In this document: in pieces, positions 41,627 through 48,872 of the stretch
Position numbering within the stretch: the first letter of the stretch is position 1
Layout: each line of letters starts with the position of its first letter
Assembly: GCA_002298145.1 (NCBI GenBank)
Contig: DBMP01000027.1
Span: 1 to 64,000 of the forward strand
DNA length: 64,000 nucleotides
From: Spartobacteria bacterium UBA695
Lineage (GTDB): Bacteria > Verrucomicrobiota > Verrucomicrobiia > Chthoniobacterales > Chthoniobacteraceae
Reading direction: 5' to 3'
The notes under the pieces: generated by a model
The model's input: the letters and a program-made list of their open reading frames with translations, nothing else
Database searches by the model: none
What the model was told of the DNA's origin: nothing
Made by a program: the position numbers and the translations under genes

Positions 41627-44110
41627 ATGAAATCATCCTGTCGAAGTTTCTTCCTCCCGGCGCTATTTTCGTTAGCCGGGTTCCTGCCATCTGTAGCCCG
41701 TGCCGGTGATGCCGACCTCGCGCTGCCTTCCGCCGTCGAACGCGCCAAAATTACGTTCGATTTTCTCGGAGCGCAGCTCTCCGGTTCTGCCATTCTCAGC
41801 ATCGGGCTCGTCATTGCCGTTCTCGGAGTCCTTTTCGGCCTCTATGAATGCTTGAACCTGAAAAAACTCCCTGCTCACAAGAGCATGCTGGACATTTCCT
41901 CCCTCATTTACAGCACGTGCAAAACGTATCTTTTGCAGCAGGCCAAGCTGCTCCTGGGGCTGGAACTCATTATCGGCAGCACGATGATTTACTACTTCGG
42001 CTGGCTCCAGCACCGGACGCCGCCCACGGTGGCTCTGATTATTGGCTGGTCGCTCCTCGGTATCGCGGGTTCGCTCGCGGTGGCTTGGTTCGGCATGTTC
42101 ATCAATAACATTGCCAACAGCCGCATGGCTTTCGCCGCTCTCAAGGGCAAGGCGCTGGCGGTTTCCGAGATCCCGACTCAGTCGGGCATGAGCATCGGCG
42201 TGCTGCTGGTGAGCATTGAGCTTTTCATGATGCTGGCGGTGTTGCAGTTCGTGGAACCGGCGCTGGCTGGCTCCTGCTTTATCGGCTTCGCCATTGGTGA
42301 ATCCCTCGGCGCTTCGGTGCTCCGGATTTGCGGCGGTATCTTTACGAAGATCGCCGACATTGGCTCGGACTTGATGAAGATTGTCTTCGGCATCAAGGAA
42401 GACGATGCCCGTAACCCTGGCGTGATCGCCGACTGCGCTGGCGACAACGCGGGCGACTCCGTTGGGCCAACCGCTGACGGTTTCGAAACCTACGGCGTGA
42501 CCGGCGTGGCGCTGGTGACGTTTATCCTCCTGGCCGTTCAGGCGGAATTCCGCTGGACGTTCATCGTCTGGATCTTCGCGATGCGCATCGTGATGGTTCC
42601 CCTCTCGGTGATTGCCTGGAAGATCAATTCCTTTATTACGCGCGGCGTTTTCGCCAAGCAGAAGCCGTTTAATTTCGAGCATCCGCTGACCCTTCTGGTG
42701 TGGATCACCTCGATTCTGTGCATCGGCGTTACCTTTATCGTCAGCTACTTCATGCTGGCCAAGGATTACCCCACCATCTGGTGGCGGCTTTCCACGATCA
42801 TTAGCTGCGGCACCATCGCGGCGGCGATCATCCCGGAACTGACCCGGATGTTCACCAGCACCGGCAGCGCCCACTGCCAGGAAGTCGTTAACGCGAGCAG
42901 CGAGGGCGGCGCGGGTCTGACGATCCTCTCCGGCTTGGTCGCGGGGAACTTCTCCTGCTTCTGGAAGGGCCTGACGATCACCATCCTGATGGCCGTTGCG
43001 CTCATCGTGAGCACCGGTACGGATGCCTTCCTGGCCTACATGACCTACCCGGCCGTGTTTTCCTTCGGTCTCGTGGCCTTCGGCATGCTGGGCATGGGCC
43101 CGGTGACGATCGCCGTGGATAGCTACGGACCGGTTGCCGACAACGCCCAGAGCGTTTTTGAGCTCTCGACGATCGAGCAGCTCCCTGGCATCGAGGACGA
43201 AGTGAACCGCGATTTCGGGTTCCGCCCGGACTTTGAAAACGGCAAAACGCTGTTGGAAGAAAACGACGGCTGCGGCAATACCTTCAAGGCCACGGCCAAG
43301 CCGATGCTCATCGGTACTGCCGTTGTGGGGGCCACGACGATGATCTTCTCGCTCATCCTGATGCTCCAGAGCCACTTCGGGTGGAAAGATCTCTCTTCGC
43401 TGAGCATCACTGAAGGCCGCATCATCCTGGGCCTCCTCATGGGCGGCGCGGTGGTTTTCTGGTTCGCCGGGGCTTCCCAGCAGGCCGTGACCACGGGCGC
43501 TTACCGCGCGGTGGACTACATTAAGAAGCACATGCACCTCGACGGAGCCACCAAGGCCTCGACCAAGGATAGCAATGAAGTGGTGAAAATCTGCACGCAG
43601 TACGCGCAGCAGGGGATGTTCAATATCTTCATCGTGATCTTCTCGCTGGCGCTTTCCTTCGCCTGCATTGATCCGGTGTTCTTTGTCGGCTACCTGATCT
43701 CGCTGGCGGTGTTTGGCCTCTTCATGGCTATCTACATGGCCAATGCGGGCGGCTGCTGGGATAACGCCAAGAAGATTGTGGAAGTGGAGCTCCGTGCGAA
43801 GGGGACGCCGCTGCATGACGCCACCGTGATCGGTGACATCGTGGGCGATCCTTTCAAGGACACCTCTTCGGTGGCGCTGAACCCGATCATCAAGTTCACG
43901 ACGCTCTTTGGCATCCTGGCCGTGGAGATCGCGATCCAGATCACTTCGAACTCGGTTCGCTACAGCCTCGCGGGGGTCTTCCTCGCCATCGGCCTGTTCT
44001 TCGTGTGGCGTTCCTTCTACGGGATGCGCATTTCGGCGCTGAGCCCGGCTGAGCACATTCTCCAGAATGGCAAAAGCCAGGCGGTGAAGGAAAAGCCTGC
44101 CACGGTGTAA
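41627..44110 (+). CDS. hppA: Membrane-bound ion-pumping pyrophosphatase, divergent type
   Basis: Hydrolyses PPi to pump H+ (or Na+) across the inner membrane. 827 aa, about 16 membrane segments, with an N-terminal signal-like segment. The substrate motifs diverge from the common form: DIGSDLMKIVFGIKEDD (usually DVGADLVGKVE) and IADCAGDNAGDSVGPTADGFETYG. NTFKATAK at residue 551 onward has Lys where K+-dependent enzymes have Ala, predicting K+-independence; the next signature position is Ala, neither Gly nor Thr. The start is 9 bp after a stable GGCGGC...GCCGCC hairpin (41594-41617). A strong terminator follows. The pumped ion is not settled. Confidence 0.93.
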   Translation: MKSSCRSFFLPALFSLAGFLPSVARAGDADLALPSAVERAKITFDFLGAQLSGSAILSIGLVIAVLGVLFGLYECLNLKKLPAHKSMLDISSLIYSTCKTYLLQQAKLLLGLELIIGSTMIYYFGWLQHRTPPTVALIIGWSLLGIAGSLAVAWFGMFINNIANSRMAFAALKGKALAVSEIPTQSGMSIGVLLVSIELFMMLAVLQFVEPALAGSCFIGFAIGESLGASVLRICGGIFTKIADIGSDLMKIVFGIKEDDARNPGVIADCAGDNAGDSVGPTADGFETYGVTGVALVTFILLAVQAEFRWTFIVWIFAMRIVMVPLSVIAWKINSFITRGVFAKQKPFNFEHPLTLLVWITSILCIGVTFIVSYFMLAKDYPTIWWRLSTIISCGTIAAAIIPELTRMFTSTGSAHCQEVVNASSEGGAGLTILSGLVAGNFSCFWKGLTITILMAVALIVSTGTDAFLAYMTYPAVFSFGLVAFGMLGMGPVTIAVDSYGPVADNAQSVFELSTIEQLPGIEDEVNRDFGFRPDFENGKTLLEENDGCGNTFKATAKPMLIGTAVVGATTMIFSLILMLQSHFGWKDLSSLSITEGRIILGLLMGGAVVFWFAGASQQAVTTGAYRAVDYIKKHMHLDGATKASTKDSNEVVKICTQYAQQGMFNIFIVIFSLALSFACIDPVFFVGYLISLAVFGLFMAIYMANAGGCWDNAKKIVEVELRAKGTPLHDATVIGDIVGDPFKDTSSVALNPIIKFTTLFGILAVEIAIQITSNSVRYSLAGVFLAIGLFFVWRSFYGMRISALSPAEHILQNGKSQAVKEKPATV

Positions 44111-44140
44111 TCGACCGCCTCGCTTAACCTAAAAAACGTG

Positions 44141-44171
44141 GAGCGCGCCTCAACCGGGGCGCGCTCTTTTT
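44141..44171 (+). terminator. Terminator of hppA (copy 1 of a 31-bp repeat)
   Basis: GAGCGCGCC pairs with GGCGCGCTC, followed by TTTTT, 31 bp after the hppA stop. Positions 44142-44172 are identical to 44651-44681. Confidence 0.92.
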
Positions 44172-44220
44172 GCCTTTACATCGGTTTCATAAAGCGCTTT
44201 TTTGGCGCTAGCTGGTGAGA

Positions 44221-44382
44221 GCCAGCCGGGACTTAGTAACCCCGTAATACACGGCTGGCAATAGCCGAAAATCTATTGCCGTTTCCGGGCTATATTCATA
44301 TGGCCGGGAGGCGACGGCATATGTCCAGGCCACCGGCTAAAAGCCGTCGCGGCTGTTGTATTACGGCTTACTAACTCCCGGC
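44221..44382 (+). ncRNA. Highly structured element: long stem enclosing three hairpins
   Basis: Positions 44225-44251 pair with 44357-44382 in 24 base pairs, broken only by a 2x1 internal loop and one C/C mismatch. Inside are three adjacent hairpins: 44257-44280 (8 bp, GGCAATAG/CTATTGCC), 44288-44305 (7 bp with one G-U, loop TTCA) and 44311-44350 (8 bp, GCGACGGC/GCCGTCGC). A competing 8-bp hairpin GCCAGCCG/CGGCTGGC (44221-44259) overlaps the long stem, allowing a switch or pseudoknot. No known RNA family is recognised. It lies between the hppA terminator and the GYF_2 ORF, 59 bp before its ATG, so could be its leader, a separate RNA, or a DNA-level structure. Strand is assumed. Confidence 0.6.
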
Positions 44383-44441
44383 CTCCTTTCGGAATAACCC
44401 GGAGGGGGGCTCGAGTTAAAACTTAAAACAGCCCAAGGACG

Positions 44442-44648
44442 ATGATGACGCCGTGTATTTCCGCTCGCTGGTATTACGAGGATGCCAATAAGAATTTGCA
44501 AGGCCCCGTAAGCATTGTAGCTCTCGATGTCTTTTTTATGGAGGGCTTCATTTCCCTCAGTACGCGGATTATCCGCGAAAACGGAACGGATTTTCGTCCT
44601 TACAGTTCCATTTTTACCGCTTCCAGCCCGAGGACTCTGTTTTTTTGA
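44442..44648 (+). CDS. Stand-alone GYF_2 (DUF4339) mini-protein
   Basis: A 68-aa protein that is almost only one GYF_2 domain: WYYEDANKNLQGPVSIVAL, then FFMEGFISLSTRIIRENG and DFRPYSSI, matching the family pattern W-Y-Y...G-P-...L...G.I...T.(V)W..G...W.P. Usual GYF_2 domains are tied to a membrane or zinc-ribbon partner; none is fused here. AAGGA lies 2-6 bp before the tandem ATG ATG. Codons are AT-richer than those of hppA. The stop is 2 bp before a terminator that repeats the hppA one exactly. Sits beside the structured element. Confidence 0.7.
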   Translation: MMTPCISARWYYEDANKNLQGPVSIVALDVFFMEGFISLSTRIIRENGTDFRPYSSIFTASSPRTLFF

Positions 44649-44650
44649 AA

Positions 44651-44681
44651 AGCGCGCCTCAACCGGGGCGCGCTCTTTTTG
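44651..44681 (+). terminator. Terminator of the GYF_2 gene (copy 2 of a 31-bp repeat)
   Basis: AGCGCGCC/GGCGCGCT stem with TTTTT, identical over 31 bp to the hppA terminator 509 bp upstream. It also lies between this gene and the convergent 44697 gene. Confidence 0.9.
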
Positions 44682-44696
44682 GGTCCGGTTTGCGGT

Positions 44697-45191
44697 TTAT
44701 TTCTTATCCGAGACGTCCTCGCCGGTGGCGGAGGGGCCGACGGCGAGCCGGGCCTGGGCCAGGGCTTCGCGCGGGTTGTCGGTGGGCTTGAAGTCGCCGC
44801 GCAGGAGGCGCAGGGCGTCGCGCTCTTCCTCGATTTCGGCCTGGGTCCGGAAGCCGAGCCGCCGCAAGATCGGGACGGGCGGGGCCCAACCGGTGAGGGC
44901 GAAGACTAGCAGAAAGCCTCCGACTAGGGCCGACCAGGCGTAAATGCGCCGGTCGACGAAGCGGCCCAGGACGAGCCCGAGCAGGATCTGGATGGAAGCG
45001 CCTGCCTGAAGGGCCCGCTCGACGTCCCATTCGTGGTCGAGTTCCTCCAGGCGGCGGGCCAGGGTTTCCTGGTCCGTTCCGCAGAATTGTTCTACGTTCT
45101 TTTGGGTTTGATTGAAGATTTGTTCGTTGACCTTCCGGCATGTCCTTTCCGAGACCCGGCTGGTCGTTTTTGGCAATGTAAAATGCACCAT
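44697..45191 (-). CDS. DUF2892-like membrane protein
   Basis: A 164-aa protein. The start ATG at 45191 has AGGAGG at an ideal 8-nt spacing; a GTG at 45200 lies within that site and is rejected. The N-terminal half is soluble and helical (RVSERTCRKVNEQIFNQTQK, ETLARRLEELDHEWDVERA). Then two membrane segments follow (GASIQILLGLVLGRF and YAWSALVGGFLLVFALTGW) in the style of DUF2892/YgaP-type inner-membrane proteins, with PPVPILRRLGFRTQAEIEEER after them. Function is unknown. It converges with the GYF_2 gene and is upstream of nothing obvious. Confidence 0.7.
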   Translation of the reverse strand: MVHFTLPKTTSRVSERTCRKVNEQIFNQTQKNVEQFCGTDQETLARRLEELDHEWDVERALQAGASIQILLGLVLGRFVDRRIYAWSALVGGFLLVFALTGWAPPVPILRRLGFRTQAEIEEERDALRLLRGDFKPTDNPREALAQARLAVGPSATGEDVSDKK

Positions 45192-45247
45192 GGTGTCCAC
45201 CTCCTATAGAGAAGGTATCGGACGCTGGAGGCGGGAAAAGCTTCCGC

Positions 45248-46471
45248 CTACGCCAACAGGGTCTCGCGCGAGACGCCGTGGAGGGCGAAGACGCGGAGGA
45301 TGGTTTCTTCGATCAGGTTGTTCGGGCAGGAGGCTCCGGCAGTGATGCCGATGGTGACGGGGCCGGTGGGGAGCCAGTGCTTGGTGACGATTTCCCGCCG
45401 GGTCTGGAGGTCGTAGTGGTAGATGTGCTCGCGCGAGCCTAGCCGCGCGGCGTTGCCGATGAAGAAGGTGGGCAGGACTTCCTGGCCCAGTTCGGCCAGG
45501 TGGGAGGTGTTGGAGGAGTTGTAGCCGCCGACGACTAGCAGGAGGTCCATGCGCTCGGTGAGCATTTGCGTGAGCGCGTCCTGGCGTTCCTGGGTGGCGC
45601 CGCAGATGGTGTCGAAGAAGCGGAAGTTCTCCCGGGCCAGTTCGACGCCGTCGCGGTCGGTGATGGCGGCTTTGATGCGGTTCTGTACTTCCTCGGTCTC
45701 GCCCCGGAGCATGGTGGTCTGGTTGGCTACGCCGACGCGGCGCAGGTGGAGGTCGGGGTCGAATCCGGGGGAGGTGGCGCCTTTGAAGCGGGCCAGGAAG
45801 GCGGCTTTGTCGCCTCCGTGGCGGATGTAGTCGCAGACGAAATCGGTTTCGTCCAGGGTCAGGACGACGAGGTAGTGGCCTTTGCCGCCGGAGACGGCCC
45901 GGCTGGCGGTGGCTTTGGTCTCTTCGTGCTGGGCTTTGCCGTGGATGATGGAGGTGATGTCGCCCGCGGCGTTGTGCCGGACGCGCTTCCAGACGCTCAT
46001 GACGTCGCCGCAGGTGGTGTCGACGATCTGGCAGCCGCGCTCTTTGATGCGGGCCAGGGTGTCGACGTCGGTGCCAAAGGCGGGGACGATGACGACGTCG
46101 TCGGCTTCGAGGCGGCTAATGTCGGGCGGGCCGTGGTGGCCGACCATGTTGCAGATGCCCAGGGCCTGGATTTGCTCGTTGACCTCGGGGTTGTGGATGA
46201 TTTCGCCCAGGATGAAGAGGCGGCGGTCTTTGAAAACTTTGGCGGCGGCGTAGGCGAGGTCGATGGCGCGCTCGACGCCGTAACAGAAGCCAAATTGCTT
46301 GGCGAGTTTGACGGTGAGCCCCCCGGCGGTAATTGAGCCGCCATTGGCCCGGAGGTGTTCGACGACTTCGCTGCGGTAGTGGGACTCTACGAGTGCCTGC
46401 ACTTGGGTCATCACTTCCGGAGTTCGCAGATTGACCCTTCGAGGCGGGTTGGCAGGTGATGGCGTGGGCAT
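45248..46471 (-). CDS. ispH: 4-hydroxy-3-methylbut-2-enyl diphosphate reductase, long form
   Basis: Last enzyme of the MEP isoprenoid pathway, a [4Fe-4S] protein giving IPP and DMAPP. 407 aa, about 90 more than E. coli IspH and like the cyanobacterial/plant type. Fe-S Cys are in KQFGFCYGVERA, VDTTCGDVMSVW and GITAGASCPNNLIEE. GYNSSNTSHLAEL and GEIIHNPEVNEQ are also diagnostic. The N-terminal 55 residues precede the core. It lies 24 bp downstream of the tRNA-Leu gene on the same strand. Confidence 0.95.
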   Translation of the reverse strand: MPTPSPANPPRRVNLRTPEVMTQVQALVESHYRSEVVEHLRANGGSITAGGLTVKLAKQFGFCYGVERAIDLAYAAAKVFKDRRLFILGEIIHNPEVNEQIQALGICNMVGHHGPPDISRLEADDVVIVPAFGTDVDTLARIKERGCQIVDTTCGDVMSVWKRVRHNAAGDITSIIHGKAQHEETKATASRAVSGGKGHYLVVLTLDETDFVCDYIRHGGDKAAFLARFKGATSPGFDPDLHLRRVGVANQTTMLRGETEEVQNRIKAAITDRDGVELARENFRFFDTICGATQERQDALTQMLTERMDLLLVVGGYNSSNTSHLAELGQEVLPTFFIGNAARLGSREHIYHYDLQTRREIVTKHWLPTGPVTIGITAGASCPNNLIEETILRVFALHGVSRETLLA

Positions 46472-46495
46472 CGTCGGTAGTTGATTTGGGGGGGG

Positions 46496-46576
46496 TGCTC
46501 ACGAGAGGAGTCGAACCTCCACGGGTTGCCCCATACGGTCCTGAGCCGTACGCGTCTGCCATTCCGCCACGTGAGC
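46496..46576 (-). tRNA. tRNA-Leu (anticodon CAG)
   Basis: The minus strand folds as a class II tRNA: acceptor GCTCACG/CGTGAGC, D arm with GGCGGAATGGCAGACGC, anticodon stem TACGG/CCGTA with loop CTCAGGA (anticodon CAG), a variable arm (TGGGGCAACCCG) and the T arm GGAGGTTCGACTCCTC. The discriminator is A and CCA is not encoded. ispH follows on the same strand. Confidence 0.95.
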
Positions 46577-46758
46577 ATTATCCCCAAGCTTACCCCTGGA
46601 AAGGGTAAGGGTGGGTGACAATGCCCGGTTTTATTTCCAATTGCAACGGAAAAACGTGGGAGGAATGAATCAGGGACTTGAGAAACTTGAGAAATAAAGA
46701 CGGATTCCCATATTCCACAGATGGGGCTCCACGCGGCATGAAAAGGGGGGATTTTATT

Positions 46759-46827
46759 CTCACGCAAAGGCGCAAAGGCGCAAAAAAGACAAAGGCATGA
46801 GTTTCCCCCTTTGCGCCTTTGCGTGAG
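46759..46827. repeat. Perfect 20-bp inverted repeat of GGCGCAAA units
   Basis: CTCACGCAAAGGCGCAAAGG (46759-46778) pairs perfectly with 46808-46827 across a 29-nt loop that contains GCGCAAAAAAGACAAAGG. The loop end matches the repeat at 39786-39881. It lies in the 348-bp gap between the tRNA and the L,D-transpeptidase gene; the rest of that gap (46577-46758) shows nothing recognisable. Confidence 0.85.
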
Positions 46828-46863
46828 CCTTCTGCCTTTTTTATAGGGCACCGGGGGAAAATA

Positions 46864-46903
46864 AAAAAAACCACGGGGAAGAGTTTTCCCCCGTGGTTTT
46901 TTT
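46864..46903 (-). terminator. Bidirectional terminator after the L,D-transpeptidase
   Basis: AAAAAAACCACGGGG pairs with CCCCGTGGTTTTTTT around a 10-nt loop, so a T-run follows the stem on either strand. It lies 21 bp after the stop of the minus-strand transpeptidase gene. Confidence 0.9.
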
Positions 46904-46924
46904 AAAGATGGGCGGCGGGCTCGG

Positions 46925-47533
46925 TTAGGGCAGGACTTTGACGGGGGTGCCGACGCTGACGTTGCGGAAGAAGGACTCGGCCATGAAGCTCGGCATGCGG
47001 ATGCAGCCGTGCGAGGCGGGCATTCCGGGCAGGAAGCCTTCGTGCATGCCGATGGCGGGCATGATTTCCATGAAGAAGGGCATCTTGGCTCCGTCGTATT
47101 TCGCTCCGGGCGGTTTCGGGTCTTTCAGGGTGTCGATGTCTTTTTTGATCGGCGCACCGGTGACGGCGTCGATGTAGTCGCCGTAGCGCGAGGAGGCGTG
47201 GTCTTTGTCTTTGCGAATGATTTTGTAGCTGCCGGTGGGGGTGTTGTGGCCCTCGCGACCGGTGGAGAGGCTGGAGACGCCGACGAGTTGCGGCCCTTTG
47301 TAGAAGTAGGCGCGCTGTTCGCTCAGGCGGATGATGATGGAGGGGGGGCCGCTGATGCTGTCGCCGTCCCAGTAGGAGATGTTGTCGAAGTCGGGCCGGC
47401 CGCGGTCGGCCTGGGAGGGGATGGCTCCGTTGCTGGTGAGGTACTGTGTGCCGCGGTCAAGGCGCGGGTCGGTGCTACATCCCGTGAGGAGCCCGGCACC
47501 GGCCATGAGAAGAACGAAAAGAGAACGTCGCAT
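46925..47533 (-). CDS. L,D-transpeptidase (YkuD) lipoprotein
   Basis: Cross-links peptidoglycan through meso-DAP 3-3 bonds or attaches lipoproteins. 202 aa with a lipoprotein signal (MRRSLFVLLMAGAGLLTGC; Cys19 lipidated). The YkuD domain starts at SIIIRLSEQRAYFYKG, has STGREGHNTPTGSYKI and IGMHEGFLPGMPASHGCIRMP, containing the active-site Cys in HGCIRM. Active at the outer face of the envelope. A strong terminator follows. Confidence 0.93.
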   Translation of the reverse strand: MRRSLFVLLMAGAGLLTGCSTDPRLDRGTQYLTSNGAIPSQADRGRPDFDNISYWDGDSISGPPSIIIRLSEQRAYFYKGPQLVGVSSLSTGREGHNTPTGSYKIIRKDKDHASSRYGDYIDAVTGAPIKKDIDTLKDPKPPGAKYDGAKMPFFMEIMPAIGMHEGFLPGMPASHGCIRMPSFMAESFFRNVSVGTPVKVLP

Positions 47534-47692
47534 AGAGAATGTAAGGGAAAATCGGACTTTTGACTTAAGCGCGGTTGGCCAAAGCCGTCAAGAACGCTCG
47601 CGCACGATTCCTTTGGGTTTTGCTTGCTTAAGGTGGGTTGGGGTTGAAGAAACGTGCGGTTTTTGGTAAAAGGTGTGGTTCTACAAAGACCT

Positions 47693-47938
47693 ATGCCGAC
47701 TTACGATTATCAGTGCGAAAAGTGCGGAAAGAAATTCGAATACTTCCAATCCATGAAAGATGAACCGCTGGCGATTTGCCCGGAAAAGGCTTGCCAGCAA
47801 AAAACTTGGGGGAAAGGTAAGGTGAAACGCTTGATCGGAAGCGGGGCCGGGATTATTTTCCACGGCACCGGCTTTTATTGCACCGATTTTAAGAACGGCA
47901 CGAGTGCCGCGCCGAAGTCGCCTGCAAAAAGCTCCTAG
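47693..47938 (+). CDS. FmdB-family zinc-ribbon protein
   Basis: An 81-aa protein: MPTYDYQCEKCGKKFEYFQSM is the FmdB N-terminal zinc-ribbon, with a second Cys pair in ICPEKACQQ. GSGAGIIFHGTGFYCTDF is the common C-terminal part of this family. Described in some bacteria as a regulator; its role here is unknown. The ATG at 47693 is the family start; upstream codons in frame (47654) are not. It is divergent from the L,D-transpeptidase and precedes the zinc-ribbon gene at 47976 by 37 bp. Confidence 0.85.
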   Translation: MPTYDYQCEKCGKKFEYFQSMKDEPLAICPEKACQQKTWGKGKVKRLIGSGAGIIFHGTGFYCTDFKNGTSAAPKSPAKSS

Positions 47939-47975
47939 CTTCCCCTTTTAAAAAAAGTAGGTTCCCCACTCATTT

Positions 47976-48872
47976 ATGCCTCCCCTCCCCACGCTGGTTT
48001 GCAAGCAATGCGGCTACGTGAATGAAGGCGAACGGGTTTATTGCCACGCTTGCGGGGTAAAGCTCGACCGCGATGTCATTGCCGCCCGGCAGCAGGAAAA
48101 GATTCCTTCGCCCGAAGACCGCCATCGGGAGGTGCAGAAGATTATGTCGCCTCGCCGGGGGATGGGCGGGAGGTTCGTTCGGGGGTTCTTACAGACGCTG
48201 GCTGTGGCCGCGGTGGTGGCGTTTTTCGTGACGCTCGGGCACGCTCCGCAGGGGGCGCTGCCGCTGGATGCCAAGAAGGAGCTGGTGGATACGCCGCCCT
48301 TGGAGGAGATGGTGGAGCGTTATCTCGCCCAGCCGGTGGCTCAGCGCCGTTCGCTTGGGGAGAAGGAGGTGACGCTCTTTCTGCGCAATGAGCGCTTCCG
48401 CAATGTGCCTTCGTGGGTGTTGGAGGTGCTGGCGCTGAAGCGGGTTTATGTGAATTTCGAGGGGGGCCAGGCCCGGCTGACGGTCGGCGGGCTCTTCTGG
48501 GGCTACCCGCTTTATGCTGGGTGGACGGGCTATTTTGAAAAGGGGCCGGGCGGTGCGTTGACGCCGGTTTGCACGGGGGGCTTCATCGGCCGGTTGCCGG
48601 TGCACCCGAAGCTGGCTCGGCTCACGGTGGGGGCGCTCCCGGCGGTCGTCAGCTCTGCGGAGCGCGCGATGAAGCTGATTGCGCGGCTTGATTCGGTGCA
48701 ATTTGTCAGTGAACAGGTGATTTTCGGGACGCGCGAGCCGGTGCCTGCGGTGGCGCCCGCTGCTGCGGCAAGACCCCCGGTGGCGGCGTCGGCTCCTGCG
48801 GCGAGGCCCTCGGCTAAAAAATCCGCCACTCCTGCTGGCTCTGCCGCTCCGTTGCAAGCGGGGTTCCGATGA
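47976..48872 (+). CDS. Zinc-ribbon membrane protein of unknown function
   Basis: A 298-aa protein with an N-terminal zinc ribbon (CKQCGYVNEGERVYCHACG), a linker, one membrane segment (FLQTLAVAAVVAFFVTLGHA at about 69-88) and a large exported domain (about 95-240) of strands and helices: SLGEKEVTLFLRNERFRN, VYVNFEGGQARLTVGGLFWGYPLYAGW. It ends in an Ala/Pro-rich tail. No known domain beyond the ribbon. Its stop overlaps the next gene by 4 bp (ATGA), so the two are a functional pair by position. Confidence 0.75.
   Translation: MPPLPTLVCKQCGYVNEGERVYCHACGVKLDRDVIAARQQEKIPSPEDRHREVQKIMSPRRGMGGRFVRGFLQTLAVAAVVAFFVTLGHAPQGALPLDAKKELVDTPPLEEMVERYLAQPVAQRRSLGEKEVTLFLRNERFRNVPSWVLEVLALKRVYVNFEGGQARLTVGGLFWGYPLYAGWTGYFEKGPGGALTPVCTGGFIGRLPVHPKLARLTVGALPAVVSSAERAMKLIARLDSVQFVSEQVIFGTREPVPAVAPAAAARPPVAASAPAARPSAKKSATPAGSAAPLQAGFR

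Noticed and set aside
41672..44056. 794-codon open frame antisense to hppA
   Set aside because: It mirrors hppA exactly and its residues are His/Arg/Asp/Glu-rich with no family sense. Shadow frame of GC-rich codons.
44221..44382. Integron attC site
   Set aside because: The arms are long and regular, but no GTTRRRY/RYYYAAC core sites are present and no integron integrase is near.
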